The notes below the pieces were generated by a model that was given only the letters and a program-made list of their open reading frames with translations, was not told the DNA's origin and did no database searches. A DNA stretch of 64,000 bases from Orobanche coerulescens (lineage: Eukaryota; Streptophyta; Magnoliopsida; Lamiales; Orobanchaceae), in contig CM065815.1 of assembly GCA_033398695.1 (NCBI GenBank), forward strand, positions 147,605,001 to 147,669,000, read 5' to 3'. The position numbers and the translations under genes are program-made. Of this stretch, positions 12,131 to 24,467 are shown in pieces; the first letter of the stretch is position 1; each line of letters begins with the position of its first letter.

Positions 12131-12785
12131 CCAGAGGCCACACGCCATCCCCAGGTGGAAGAGAAACAATCACATTCGTTCAATAAAACCATTTACATCA
12201 TTCGCATCAAAATCATACGCACATAACGGAATGTAATACATGTACTTGCCTGAGTAATACTACGTGAAGGAAAACGGCGAACGGACAGGTTTCGGCCCGA
12301 ACAACCTTCACAAATCCGATCCTAACACAATAACGATGGACAACAAATCTTAAAACTACGTAAATGATGGAATACATCCTAGTTCAACCCGCTGAAACCC
12401 TTAGTCGAACAAAACTTGGGTATCGTCGACTATAAGTGACGAACAATGGAAAACTTGGAATTTAAAACCACAAATCATCGGTAAAATGAAGGGTTACAAG
12501 TGCACGATCGAAGTCTAGCGATAACCCAGTAATAATTCGGACTAAAAGAGTCAAATCCCAAGAAATCCCCAAAATTCCCCCAAAATCTCAAAACAAGGGT
12601 TTAGGGAATATTTACCTTGATTCGGATGGTGGAAAGTGATTAGGAACTTGAAGGATTCACGCAAGGATTGCACGGTGGTAGAGAATGATGATCTACAGTC
12701 GGAATCGGCCCTAACCTCGCTGGAATCGCTCAAAACCGAGAAGGATAGGAAAAGAAGGAAAATGACGAAGTTGATCTGCTTTGTC

Positions 12786-13083
12786 TATTTATATTTAACA
12801 GACTTAGCGCACGCTATGCACAAGCATTAGCGTGCGCTAGGGGCATGGCAGTAGCATCGCCTTCGACCTCCGTTAGCGTACGCAAACTAACATGGTTAGC
12901 GTGCGCTAGTAATGGGGATTAGCGTGCGTTAACGCTTATTAGCGCATACGCTCGGTCCAAGATCAAGCACGAACCCATCGACCGAAATCGCACGAAATCG
13001 ATAGCGCACGCCATTTAACCCAGTTAGCGACGCTAACCACACAATGATAGCGCACGCAAATAAATCCCGAGTAGCGTGCGCTA
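12786..13083 (-). promoter_or_regulatory. LTR promoter of Gypsy A (5' LTR copy): TATA box with box array
   Basis: This is the functional 5' LTR copy of the arrangement at 5653-5951. The TATA box is at 12786-12793 and boxes run from 12805 to 13083. Several boxes that are broken in the other LTR are complete here, for example TAGCGCACGC near 13000. Confidence 0.7.
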
Positions 13084-14560
13084 CTCAGTAGCAGCTTCGC
13101 ATACCCATCGCCGCCAACGCACATGTGCCAAAACGAAGCAAGACCGTAATCCGTAATCATAAACACGTAATAATCAAGACGACAAAGTTGAGCGTTGAAA
13201 GAGAATATAATCTCGATCACTAGAGAGTTTGAAACGAAGCAAATAAGGCGAAATTCCCCAAACTTATGAAAATTACAAAAACGGCCCAAATGCCCGAAAA
13301 ACCGCGATACAACGTCGGATTAACAAACCGAAAGTTCCAACACGACCAACTCAACCATACAAACTTATACGAATCGAGAAACAACGAAAACGAACAAGTT
13401 TTACGAGAATCGAACGCACATGCGGCAAGATATAATTCAAAATGAAATTATGCAAAAGCATCCTCGAAACTCGACCAAACGGAAAAACTCCAAGAAAAAA
13501 AAAGATTCAGAATTCCAAAACAGTGCTAAGCGAGTTGTCCGAAACGAACATACATCAAAAATAGAAATTACCGAAAATAGAAAACGCGGATATTACAAGT
13601 ATGATATTGACAGAAGAGAGAAAGCTGAAGAATCCCCTGCAAAGGTTACAACTCTAGCCGCTGTATCCAACCGTCGACACAGCATGCCCAGCCCATCAAA
13701 ACCTAGTCACAAGAATACTGACAACGACGATGACATCCTGTCGCAAGATGAAATGGCGCTTCTCATGCATAAGTTCAAGAAGTTCATCAAGCAGTCGGGA
13801 AAGACTTCCTATAGGCCCAAGCCTATCCACAAGGTAAGTACTGAAACTTCATCTGGTGACGCTAACCTGTGTTATAATTGTAGGAAACCAGGACATTATG
13901 CAAACAAATGTCCTCATCCTAAAGTTCAAAGGCTGCCGGAAGCCGAGCAACAAGAGAAGGATGAACGAAGATGTGCTTGGAAAAAAAAGCTCAAGGCCCT
14001 GATAGGAGAATCAGAAGCCTCCCCCACACCATCCAAATCCGAAGAATGTCTTCAGGTAGTCACTGACAGTGACTCATCTGACGATGAATTCAAAGATAAG
14101 GCATACATGTACTTTATGGCAAAGGACGTTCCGGAAGAAGAAGATAGCGATGATGAGGTAAGCTCAACCTCAATTATTCCAGTAAATGCATCACATACTT
14201 TCGAAAACATGATGAATGAATTTAAAAACATTCAAAAAGCCCACGAGACTTTGAAAAATGAAAACATTCAGCTTCAACTTTCCAACATAGAGCTGAAAGA
14301 AGAAAATGACTTGCTAAAGATAAACTATGAAAATATGTCAATTGATTGTGAAAACAGCAAGGTCGAGCATGAAAAACTCATGGAGAGCAATCATCAACTT
14401 GCTCATGAACTAAGTGAGACTAGATCTCATAGTGAAAGCAATAAAATGATTTTGTTCTGCTTTGAGCCAAAGTAAAAACTCTCGAGAAACGAGAAGGGGA
14501 ACTTGAGACCATTCTGAAATCTTTCGAGAAATCATCTAAACGAATGGAAGAAATTCTAAG

Positions 14561-15952
14561 TGTAGGTCACAAGTCGTCCAGGAACAAGTCTAGGGGGGGG
14601 TGAATAGACTTGTTGAAACTCTTGAACTCTTTTTCACGAAGAGTGAGTTTCGTCAGCTGATAGTTAAACAAATGACTTGGAGTCGTATGTTCTTGGATAT
14701 GTGCGGAAGTCAGCTGATGACGAATAGAAATTAACTTAATGAAACACTTAACAATGTATGCAGCAGTTAAAGTATGATGCAGTAAAACAGTAAATAACAC
14801 AGGCAATTATAGTGGTCTCAGAGGTGGGGTAATCCTCTACTAATCCACTTTTCTCCAAACCAGTTGGAGATGAATTCGCTATAATTTTCAACCAGTGATA
14901 AATATTACAGTGATTCAAACCACACTACAATGACTTCCAACGGTGGAAATCCGTGCCGTTGCACACACTTGATCGCCTTGCACCTCTTGATCCTCGATCC
15001 TCGGATGCCTTTACGCCTCTTACTTCAACCAAGAAGTACCCCGTACTCAAGATTATAGACAAGAGTTTTTGTCTTCTCCAACTTAAGAGCTTCCTTAAGT
15101 ATGAACTTTTAGATCTGCTCTTTTCACGATGCTATTGATTGCTTTAGATTGCTTGATTGCTTTGATCGCTAGAATGTATGTTCGCACCGGTAGTTGCTCA
15201 GTTTCAAATCTTCGGATATATATAGATCACGATCTCTGAGCTTTTTCCTTGTAGCCGTTGTAAATCTTTTGAACAAATCCGTCCGTTGGAGGGAGACTTC
15301 ATTGTTTATTCTTTCTGAACGTTGCAAGGCTGGATTCCCATTATTTAATTTTATCTTCCGACCGTTGTGAAGACTTCTGCATGTGAGCGCCGAATCTTTT
15401 GAATATAAAATGATTAAAGTCTTCAAGGTGGGTCTGGATGATTTATTTAAATCATATCTCTTGCGGGAATCACTCCAATTTGTCTCTTCACGTTGCATGT
15501 GAGCTTTCCGTAATACTTGACTTTTCAACGCATGCTGACGTGGACTTGGAGTACTTGGCTGCCTTCGAGTAGGCTAATATGCAGCTAACATCTCTGCAGA
15601 TAGGTCCTCTCGGTTGTTCACTGTTGTGACTTATCTGGTCAGGTGACTTCCCTGAGGTACCTCGGCTGCAGTCTGGTCAAACTTCTCTGATAAGATTTGT
15701 TGACCAGAGCTACTTGGCTGTTCCTCTCTGATGGACTAAGCTGTACTTAGTACTTTGCCGTTTTTCAGCCTAACTAATTTTTGGCCTACAGAAGATACTC
15801 ATTTGGTTCTTCTTTACATTTTGCCAAGTTTTATACTTAACATATTTGGCCTATGGAAGATACTCATTTGGTTCTTCCTTACATTTTGCCAAGCAATAAA
15901 CATTTGATTTTATATTAATGACATCATCAAAATCTAACAAGTATTCCTAACA
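14561..15952 (-). repeat. 3' LTR of Copia B
   Basis: This 1,392-bp LTR runs on the + strand from TGTAGGTCACAAG to ATTCCTAACA. A poly-C stretch (on the sense strand) lies at about 14592-14599, and a TATATATA box at about 15218-15228 on the sense strand. Upstream of the TATA box are several CCGTTG-type strings (about 15250-15370), which could be this family's repeated boxes. Confidence 0.9.
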
Positions 15953-15974
15953 AATTCCCCCTATTTTGATGATG
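15922..15974 (-). promoter_or_regulatory. Inverted repeat bracketing the Copia B polypurine tract and LTR border
   Basis: CATCATCAAAAT (15922-15933) and its exact complement ATTTTGATGATG (15963-15974) flank a 29-nt loop. The loop holds the end of the 3' LTR and the polypurine tract (sense strand ATAGGGGGAATT). An inverted repeat at this position is a known Sirevirus feature, and Copia F and A2 have their own versions. Confidence 0.85.
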
Positions 15975-18479
15975 GCAAAACTTTAAGCAAGTAATCAAAT
16001 GACCAAGTCTGCACTTAAGTGCAAGACAAACTGAAGTCAGTCTAATATTGAGACAACTGGAAATTGTCATTCAACAGACTGTTATAAGATTTCCTGACTT
16101 TGTTTATGATTGAAATTTACAAGAAAGTTTTTACAGATACAGAAAATAAAATTACAAGTACAAAGAGATAAAGCTATCTGCCTCTACGAATAGGCTGTTT
16201 GGTAGGCTTGAATGGCTTAGCTCCAATTGGTCTTATCTTGACTGGAGCAAGACCATATTTCCTCTTCACAACAAGTGCTGCGAAGTCTTGTTCTTGCTGG
16301 GATGTGAATCTGTTCTCAAGACAAAATTGCTTGATCTCTCTTTGAAGCGCTAACTCATTAAGTTCACCGTCCAGACGGGTCGGTGCTTCCTCTGCTCTGA
16401 ATGAGGGAATCATAGGATAAGCATTTTGATCTTTAGCGTGCTTCTTCAGAATAGCCCAAAGCTTCGGATGGATTTCTTCCATGAAGTTTATGAAAATTTC
16501 TTGTGGGGAGAGTTTATCATCCTGGAGTAGTTCCCAGATGTAATAGTCTTTGATGAACCTCTTCTTTGCAGCTCCCCACATCTCAAGAGCTTCAAATGGA
16601 ATAAAGTCCTCAACATACCACAGCTCCTTCCCTTCCCATTCTAGAGTAGGTCCAAAACCACCTCTAGTCCTTCTTCTCTTTCCTTCAGGCTGGTCAGCCT
16701 GGTCATCTGGATCCACAGCTTCCTTTCTCTTCAGACTTGAGGGTCCTTCAATTTGAAGGACATCCTGCTTCTTCTTGCTTCTTATTTCTCTCTCTTCCAC
16801 CTGAACTCTCTCTTCCCCCTTTTTGCCAGCATCAACAAGGGTAGTTAATTGCTGTTCCATTCTGCTCATCCAATCAGACATGCCAAATGGCATTCTGTTG
16901 TTGGTAGGGGGAGGGGGCTGAGGAATCTCTCTCTGTAGAAAGGTGTCTATCTTGGCATTTATTGACTGAAGGTCAGGAGTGACCTGAGATGATAGCAGCT
17001 CTCCAATAGTATCTTTGACGATTTTCCTGATCAGCTCAGTCATGGTAGGGGATATCTGAGTTGATGGAGAGTGCTATCCTGATCCTTCTGCAAAGGAACC
17101 ACTAGACTGCAGGCTCCTGTGCATGCTGGTAGGTCGAGAGGGGTTTTCTCGGGGTCCCGACTGAGTCTTGACCACTCTGCGTCTAGGGTGCAGTGTCCGG
17201 CAGTACCACGATCTATCTGCAGCTTCGTGAATAGGCTCTGGCTCCGGCTCTGGCTCCTTTTCTTCTTCTCTCTCTTCCTCTTTCTCTTCTTCTTCTTTTT
17301 CTTTTCCTTCTTCCTCATCTTTTTCTTTTTCATTTTCTTTTGCTGCTCCTGCATCTCCTCCATCATCATTATCATCATCTTCATCATCATTCTTATCATC
17401 ATCCTGCTCCTTCTTTTCTCCTTCATCATCCTCATCCTCCTTTTCTTTTTCATCTTTTTCTTGATCTACCTCTTCTCCTTCTTCTTCATCTCTTTCATCA
17501 GCCAATTCTTCTGTCTTCTCAATTTCTTCTGGCTGTTTTTCAACTGGAATATTTTCTTCTGTTTTTCTCTCTTCTTCTTCTTCTTCAGCCACCAAATCAA
17601 TAATTTCGTTATCTCCATCTACTTCTTCAATCCTAATCTCTTTTTCAACTTCCTCCTCCTTCACCTCTCCAAAAATGCCATCAAAAATGCTGAGCATGAT
17701 AGAATGGATAAAGTGGTCCATGTTTGTTTTAAAATGGGACATGAACCATTTATCCTGGAGGATTAAAGCTAAGTCTGATTCTTTGCAAAATTCAATCAGA
17801 ACCTCCTCAGTGGCTTGGGGATATTCCCAACCACTAGTTGCAATGTAGGTTTGAAGATTTGTAAAAGTCATAGTTTTGAAAAATTTCCACTCTTCAAAAA
17901 TATGTACAAAAGAGTGTTTTACTACTTGTGGCTTAACAAGCTGGAGTTGTTCAATTGAAAGGTTGAAGGTATTATTTTCTATAAGGTTAAAAGTATAATC
18001 AGCTTCAGGAATAGAGATTATGAGACCTGCTTCTTCTTCTTCGGATATGTAGACTGGGGGGGTGAGAACAGGTACAATCCGAGTTTCAGTGGTGTCTCAG
18101 TGCAGCGTGTCTTCCGGATGAATTGGTGATCGAACTGAGGGGCTGGCGAGGTGTTCAGACTGCTCTCCCTCGCTAAACTGTAGTTTCCTTGGCCTCTTAG
18201 GAGAGGGTTCCGGTGATGACTGCAGAGTAGAGGGTCCTTCAGGGGCTGGTCCCCGTCTCTTGAATCTGACTGCAATGGGTGTATCGTCGGACTCGGTGTC
18301 GGACTCGACTGCAGTTGCGATATCAGCTGCAGGTCTGTCCGACTCCTCTGATGAATGGTATCTTGGATATGACCTTGAGTCCGGCAGCTCCTTCAACAAC
18401 TGAGCTGCTCTCCCAGTGCCTCCGACTTTATTCACCTTCTCGTGGTCCATATGACCAAGCCTTTTATTGGGGTGGAAGG

Positions 18480-19505
18480 TGTAATATCCGCAAATTTGAT
18501 TTCCGGTAATTTTCATTTTTCGGCGGAGGTCCGTTTCGACAACTCGCTTGACACTGTTTTGGAATTCTGAACCTATTTTGTTCTTGGAGTTTCTCCGCTT
18601 AGACGGGTCTCGATGATGTTTTTACGTAAGTTCATCTTGTGTTTTATTTTGTCTCATGTGTATTTGCTTCTCGTTAAACTCGTTCGATTTCGTTTGTAAT
18701 TGTTTTCCATATGTTGGGTCACGGACCCGAGAGCTTTTGAAATTATTTCCAAAAGTATTCCCATTCGATTTTAAAAACCCCTAAACGGCCCGAGTCAATA
18801 TTAATGTTTGCAAACTATCTTATCAAAATACTTTTCCTTTTTACAAAAGGGATCTTCCTGACTCCTTGAGCTCGTTTAAAGTTTCTTGAATGTTATCTTC
18901 CGTAAGGAGAATATGACTATGTGATTACCTTTCACCTTGTGTATGCGAGTGTTATTCTGTGCTGACTGTGGGAATGTATGGTTTGTGTTAAGGCTTCACG
19001 GCGGTTGAATTTTGTGTTGTTACTGTTCGTATATCTTGTATATTATGTACTTGCACTAGCAAAATTCCAGTTTGCTAACCCCCGAGTTTTCGGGGGGTGG
19101 GTGCCTGTTATGCGCTTAGGTTTTGGCAGCTCGGGAGCAGTCACGGGATTGGCTTGGAAGGAGATGGAAGACGACGATGCTAATCACACCAGAGTCAGAG
19201 TCTTTTCTTTTGTATCATTTTGGTCGGTATTTCTCTGCCATTCGAGTATTCACCCTTGCATGGGTGTAATTATCATTTATTAAATTGAGTTGTCATTCTT
19301 TTCTGTGTTCAAGTTTATTGTTGTCATTGTAATATGAATGTCGTTAGTTTATGAATTGGTTTATGACCTTGTCGGTCTGCTTTGTATTAAATTTTGACCC
19401 TAGTCGGTCAATCCTTGAGTAGTCTTTTGGAGTTTAGCCTGGTGGATCCTTGTGATAAGGGTCTACGGCGTGTGACATTCCCGGTCGTATTCTGGGGGTG
19501 TTACA
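18480..19505 (+). repeat. First LTR of Gypsy E
   Basis: This 1,026-bp LTR runs TGTAATATCCGC...GGGTGTTACA. Primer-binding site TGGTATCAGAGC follows at 19510-19521. It has no TAGCG/CGCTA boxes. Confidence 0.9.
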
Positions 19506-20544
19506 TTTATGGTATCAGAGCTTAGGTTTGCGAAAAACCTAGGCCGTTGGGTCAAGTCCATGCCTTGTGTAAGTCGCGTGCATCAGAGTTGTGATTAGTA
19601 TCGTGGTTCCGACATCATCTCCCAGCAATCCGTGATGGTAAGCCTCCCGATCGTAAGTCCCCTTATATACGTATTTGATTATATTGTGCTAATATGCTTA
19701 ATGTGAACTAGGAATTGGAACTTGTTGGTGATATTATCGTTTTAGGATATAACATGCGTATGCGGTCCGAGTATAAATGGTTATGTAGTATGCTTCAGAA
19801 GTCGAGTATAATTATCTGTTTCAGCACTTTATTAGAATAAATTTATGAATGATAATTTTATCCGTTGCGTGAGCATTGCGAGATGGCTTTTAGTATCTTA
19901 CAAGCCGAGTTTTGATATTTTTGTCTTGCACGTTTTGATAGTATTCTTATGACGGTACTTGATATTTTATAAATGACTTTAGTGAGTATTTGAGAACATT
20001 ACCGACATCGGCCTTTTTGGCATTTTGAACATTTTTTTTTTAAAAATGATTTTTAGCCTGGTAGGTTCCAGACGGCCCACTACTGTAATATCACGAATAT
20101 TTTAAAGTGATGCTTTGAAATTTCCTAACATTGTGTGAAGCCATGATTTAGTATCGTCATGTTAAATGGTCACGCATCTCGGTGGAAAATTCTTTCGAAT
20201 AAACATTTTGGAAGAAGAGGAAAGATTTTCAAAATTGTGGTATTTGGACTCAACATTTTGAAATATTTCAAATTAGACGAATTAATTTTCGATTTCTTTT
20301 TTTTCTTTTATACATCACTCGAAAATAATTTTTTTTGAGTCGTTATATAAACTTCCTCTTCCGAAATAAAAGACAGTGTTTACAAGTCTTGGGCGCAATG
20401 TGACTAGCCTCTTTTTCAAAAATTTGTTTTCATTAAGTGCATACATCTAATGATCGTCCTCGTCGAGGAACTCGAAATTGACTTCTTAAAACTTTATGCT
20501 TTACGATAGTACCGTTACTCTAAGGATGCTAACTAAAACTCGGG
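19506..20544 (+). other. Leader of the first Gypsy E internal region, with a Gypsy C-like LTR-end module
   Basis: This stretch has no credible ORF. Around 19990-20097 it contains a block also found at the end of the Gypsy C-type LTR (770-870): GGCCTTTTTGGC, AAAATGATTTTTAGCCT, a GGCCCAC core, then TGTAATAT. The second internal copy holds the same block at about 23335-23432 in better-preserved form (GGCACGGGGCCCACGGCGCTG). The leader may therefore have absorbed a former LTR end. Otherwise I see nothing in it. Confidence 0.6.
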
Positions 20545-21126
20545 TTGATAATTGTGATATATTGTACGACCGATAAACTAATACTGTTGATCGGTGTTAT
20601 CCGTATTAGTATGTCAAGCCTCGGCGGACGTGGGCGTGATGATGGAAATGGAAGCGGCGAGGTGGTTCGTATGACCACGATTCATGCTACGGTGAAGGAG
20701 TATCAAGATCAAACGATATCCTATGAAATCTCCTCAGTGGTCGAGCCCTCGAGCGAAGCCAAGAGACGGAGGACATCTGGGAAATTTTTGGTCGGCGAAG
20801 AGTCTAAGGCTCCCAAACCCCCACGTCGTTCGAACGCGTCGTCTTCGCAATCGGGTGTGAGCGCTTGGAATCCCAAGCCAGCATCGGTGACTCTCGGTAA
20901 GAAGGGAGGGTGCTTCAACTGCAATCGTCAGGGACATGTTCGTGTAAATTGTCCCTTTCCACTCTTGACTTGTTACCGGTGCGGGTGTGAAGGTCATCGG
21001 GAGAAGCATTGTGAGATAATTTCTGAACTGGCAAAGAATGCTACCCTATTGGCGAACAGAGCAAGTGACTGGAGAATGTCCCGAAACCCTATGTTTCCTT
21101 CTGAAGAGCCTAACATGGGAGGATGA
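20545..21126 (+). CDS. Short gag-like protein with two CCHC zinc knuckles (Gypsy E, copy 1)
   Basis: This 193-codon ORF may really begin at an internal Met (MSSLGGRGRD, codon 23), because the first 22 residues have no family look. After a Ser/Pro/Lys-rich middle it carries CFNCNRQGHVRVNC and CYRCGCEGHREKHC, two complete CCHC knuckles as in Gypsy A gag. The capsid-like part and all of pol are missing. A nucleic-acid-binding role is likely, and packaging by a helper element is inference. The copy at 23886 differs by only a few residues. Confidence 0.75.
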   Translation: MIIVIYCTTDKLILLIGVIRISMSSLGGRGRDDGNGSGEVVRMTTIHATVKEYQDQTISYEISSVVEPSSEAKRRRTSGKFLVGEESKAPKPPRRSNASSSQSGVSAWNPKPASVTLGKKGGCFNCNRQGHVRVNCPFPLLTCYRCGCEGHREKHCEIISELAKNATLLANRASDWRMSRNPMFPSEEPNMGG

Positions 21127-21825
21127 ATATTTTGCAATATGTCCTAATCGTTGCTGTTTTGAACAATCGTGACTTTGATCGTTCTTCATTTCATTGCTCT
21201 ATGTTTCCAACTCTTGTTGTTCTAAGTTTGGGATCGAAATATTTTTTAGTATGGGGGAGTGTATTACCCATACTTTCCTTGGTATTTTCGGTATTGTGTG
21301 ATTTTTCATTGTTGGTAATACAATTATGATCCTCTCGACGATTTTAAATTATCTTGTTCTACTTAGCCTGCCGTCCTCCGAACGAATTTCGGAGCTGTTT
21401 TGTTAAAACCCGTGGGTTATTGTGGTCTTTCCATATCTGAACCTAATTCTTGCAAATTTTGTTCGGAACTATTATTCCCACGCGTGCAATTGACACTTCC
21501 GAATGTGTTATGAACTTGGATTGTGGTTGGTTGAGCTCGAAACATGATTTTCAGGACGTCTGAACTATTTTGTGATTTTCTTAACTCTGGGAGGTTTGGT
21601 ATCCAAATTCATACTCCTCCACCTCAACTTATCGTGTTCCCATACATTTTTATCGCCTCGACTCACGTACCAGATGCTCGCTAGGTCAGTTCATCGTATT
21701 TCTGGAACCTTGCATTCGCGCTTTGCTCGTGATGATTTGGGGCTGAGCAAGTAGTTATTTCCTTGATTGTTCCGCCGCTCTCTATTTTAAGTTTCGGGAC
21801 GAAACTTCTTTTAAGGAGGGTAGAA
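21127..21825 (+). other. 3' non-coding end of the first Gypsy E unit, with polypurine tract
   Basis: No convincing coding sequence is present. It ends with the TTTCGGGACGAAACTT motif (about 21792-21807) and the purine tract AAGGAGGGTAGAA directly before the second LTR. Confidence 0.7.
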
Positions 21826-22845
21826 TGTAATATCCGCAAATTCGATTTCCGGTAATTTTCATTTTTCGGCGGAGGTCCGTTTCGACAACTCGCTTGACAC
21901 TGTTTTGGAATTCTGAACCTATTTTGTTCTTGGAGTTTCTCCGCTTAGACGGGTCTCGATGATGTTTTTACGTAAGTTCATCTTGTGTTATATTTTGTCT
22001 CATGTGTATTTGCTTCTCGTTAAACTCGTTCGATTTCGTTTGTAATTGTTTTCCATATGTTGGGTCACGGACCCGAGAGCTTTTGAAATTATTTCCAAAA
22101 GTATTCCCATTCGATTTTAAAAACCCCTAAACGGCCCGAGTCAATATTAATGTTTGCAAACTATCTTATCAAAATACTTTTCCTTTTTACAAAAGGGATC
22201 TTCCTGACTCCTTGGGCTCGTTTAAAGTTTCTTGAATGTTATCTTCCGTAAGGAGAATATGACTATGTGATTACCTTTCACCTTGTGTATGCGAGTGTTA
22301 TTACATCTTGTTGTGGGAATGTATGGTTTGTGTTAAGGCTTCACGGCGGTTGAATTTTGTGTTGTTACTGTTCGTATATCTTGTATATTATGTACTTGCA
22401 CTAGCAAAATTCCGTTTGCTAACCCCGAGTTTTCGGGGTGGGTGCTGTTATGCGCTCAGGTTTTGGCGGCTCGGGAGCAGTCACGGGATTGGCTTGGAAG
22501 GAGATGGAAGACGACGATGCTAATCACACCAGAGTCAGAGTCTTTTCTTTTGTATCATTTTGGTCGGTATTTCTCTGCCATTCGAGTATTCACTCTTGCA
22601 TGGGTGTAATTATCATTTATTAAATTGAGTTGTCATTCTTTTCTGTGTTCACGTTTATTGTTGTCATTGTAATATGAATGTCGTTAGTTTATGAATTGGT
22701 TTATGACCTTGTCGGTCTGCTTTGTATTAAATTTTGACCCTGGTCGGTCAATCCTTGAGTAGTCTTTTGGAGTTTAGCCTGGTGGATCCTTGTGATAAGG
22801 GTCTACGGCGTGTGACATTCCCGGTCGTATTCTGGGGGTGTTACA
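21826..22845 (+). repeat. Second (middle) LTR of Gypsy E
   Basis: This 1,020-bp LTR is nearly identical to the first and third. Its differences from them sit mostly at CAG/CTG sites: CCAG becomes CCG near 22412, CCTG becomes CTG near 22445, and TTCTGTGCTGACTG becomes TTACATCTTGTTG near 22292. Confidence 0.9.
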
Positions 22846-23885
22846 TTTATGGTATCAGAGCTTAGGTTTGCGAAAAACCTAGGCCGTTGGGTCAAGTCCA
22901 TGCCTTGTGTAAGTCACGCGCATCAGAGTTGTGATTAGTATCGTGGTTCCGACATCATCTCCCAGCAATCCGTGATGGTAAGCCTCCCGATCGTAAGTCC
23001 CCTTATATACGTATTTGATTATATTGTGCTAATATGCTTAATGTGAACTAGGAATTGGAACTTGTTGGTGATATTATCGTTTTAGGATATAACATGCGTA
23101 TGCGGTTCGAATATAAATGGTTATGTAGTATGCTTCAGAAGTCGAGTATAATTATCTGTTTCAGCACTTTATTAGAATAAATTTATGAATGATAATTTTA
23201 TCCATTGCGTGAGCATTGCGAGATGGCTTTTAGTATCTTACAAGCCGAGTTTTGATATTTTTGTCTTGCACGTTTTGATAGTATTCTTATGACGGTACTT
23301 GATATTTTATAAATGACTTTAGTGAGTATTTGAGAACATTACCGACATCGGCCTTTTTGGCATTTTGAACATTTTTTTTAAAATGATTTTTAGCCTGGTA
23401 GGTTCCGGCACGGGGCCCACGGCGCTGTAATATCACGAATATTTTAAAGTGATGCTTTGAAATTTCCTAACATTGTGTGAAGCCATGATTTAGTATCGTC
23501 ATGTTAAATGGTCACGCATCTCGGTGGAAAATTCTTTCGAATAAACATTTTGGAAGAAGAGGAAAGATTTTCAAAATTGTGGTATTTGGACTCAACATTT
23601 TGAAATATTTCAAATTAGACGAATTAATTTTCGATTTCTTTTTTTTCTTTTATACATCACTCGAAAATAATTTTTTTGAGTCGTTATATAAACTTCCTCT
23701 TCCGAAATAAAAGACAGTGTTTACAAGTCTTGGGCGCAATGTGACTAGCCTCTTTTTCAAAAATTTCTTTTCATTAAGTGCATACATATAATGATCGTCC
23801 TCGTCGAGGAACTCGAAATTGACTTCTTAAAACTTTATGCTTTACGATAGTACCGTTACTCTAAGGATGCTAACTAAAACTCGGG

Positions 23886-24467
23886 TTGATAATTGTGATA
23901 TATTGTACGACCGATAAACTAATACTGTTGATCGGTGTTATACGTATTAGTATGTCAAGCCTCGGCGGACGTGGGCGTGATGATGGAAATGGAAGCGGCG
24001 AGGTGGTTCGTACGACCACGATTCATGCTACGGTGAAGGAGTATCAAGATCAAACGATATCCTATGAAATCTCCTCAGTGGTCGAGCCCTCGAGCGAAGC
24101 CAAGAGACGGAGGACATCTGGGAAATTTTTGGTCGGCGAAGAGTCTAAGGCTCCCAAACCCCCACGTCGTTCGAACGCTTCGTCTTCGCGATCGGGTGTG
24201 AGCGCTTGGAATCCCAAGCCAGCATCGGTGACTCTCGGTAAGAAGGGAGGGTGCTTCAACTGCAATCGTCAGGGACATGTTCGTGTAAATTGTCCCTTTC
24301 CACTCTTGACTTGTTACCGGTGCGGGTGTGAAGGTCATCGGGAGAAGCATTGTGAGATAATTTCTGAACTGGCAAAGAATGCTACCCTATTGGCGAACAG
24401 AGCAAGTGACTGGAGAATGTCCCGAAACCCTATGTTTCCTTCTGAAGAGCCTAACATGGGAGGATGA
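23886..24467 (+). CDS. Short gag-like protein with two CCHC zinc knuckles (Gypsy E, copy 2)
   Basis: This is the second copy of the 193-codon ORF at 20545-21126. Visible changes are M to T near residue 43 and Q to R near residue 99. Both zinc knuckles are intact. The long leader (22846-23885) and 3' end (24468-25168) repeat those of the first unit, including the polypurine tract before 25169. Confidence 0.75.
   Translation: MIIVIYCTTDKLILLIGVIRISMSSLGGRGRDDGNGSGEVVRTTTIHATVKEYQDQTISYEISSVVEPSSEAKRRRTSGKFLVGEESKAPKPPRRSNASSSRSGVSAWNPKPASVTLGKKGGCFNCNRQGHVRVNCPFPLLTCYRCGCEGHREKHCEIISELAKNATLLANRASDWRMSRNPMFPSEEPNMGG

Larger units (their letters stand above)
4270..13597 (-). mobile_element. Gypsy A: complete but degenerate chromovirus (Tekay/Del-like)
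   Basis: Two LTRs (4270-6467 and 11314-13597) enclose a minus-strand internal region in the order gag, protease, RT, RNase H, integrase, chromodomain. The 5-bp duplication AGTAT is present on both sides (4265-4269, 13598-13602), so the insertion is intact end to end. A chromodomain after integrase places it among chromoviruses. The long LTRs and the TTTCGGGACGAAACTT motif before the polypurine tract suggest Tekay/Del. All ORFs carry frameshifts as given. It sits inside Copia A gag. Confidence 0.9.
11314..13597 (-). repeat. 5' LTR of Gypsy A
   Basis: This 2,284-bp LTR carries the same landmarks as 4270-6467. It is longer mainly because of one extra 69-bp tandem unit. Many of the remaining small differences to its partner fall at CAG/CTG triplets. 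Confidence 0.9.
3625..14560 (+). pseudogene. gag of Copia A, split by Gypsy A and cut at its 3' end by Copia B
   Basis: The start is the ATG at 3625 (MDTSMINK). Residues 1-215 (3625-4269) form a Copia gag of the UBN2 type, with KEIWD-like and LRSLP-like landmarks (KDIWDKLK, FFRSLPARWD). Gypsy A then interrupts at 4270. Removing it with one copy of the AGTAT duplication leaves the frame open, and coding resumes at 13603. The downstream half has one CCHC zinc knuckle (CYNCRKPGHYANKC, about 13869-13910), an acidic serine-rich part and a coiled-coil-like stretch up to 14475. A cluster of small indels near 14430-14475 shifts the frame. Copia B then cuts it at 14560, and a few codons reappear at 61997-62013. 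The protein would package element RNA in cytoplasmic particles. The long open frame from 13420 is chimeric, because its first 60 residues are Gypsy A LTR. Confidence 0.85.

Noticed and set aside
11771..12169. Glycine-rich repeat protein on the minus strand
   Set aside because: The repeats come from the 69-bp tandem units of the Gypsy A LTR, and the matching region of the other LTR does not keep the frame.
13420..14475. A 351-codon protein starting MRQDIIQNE
   Set aside because: The first 60 codons are Gypsy A LTR sequence, also present at 6290-6467. The rest is Copia A gag, so the join is an insertion artefact.
17119..17766. 215-codon + strand frame rich in Phe, Leu and Ile, looking like a membrane protein
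   Set aside because: It is the antisense reading of the Glu/Asp/Lys-rich part of the Copia B third ORF, whose long frame continues on both sides.
18978..19283. 101-codon frame in the Gypsy E LTR with a hydrophobic N terminus
   Set aside because: It changes length and frame among the three LTR copies and lies wholly in LTR sequence.
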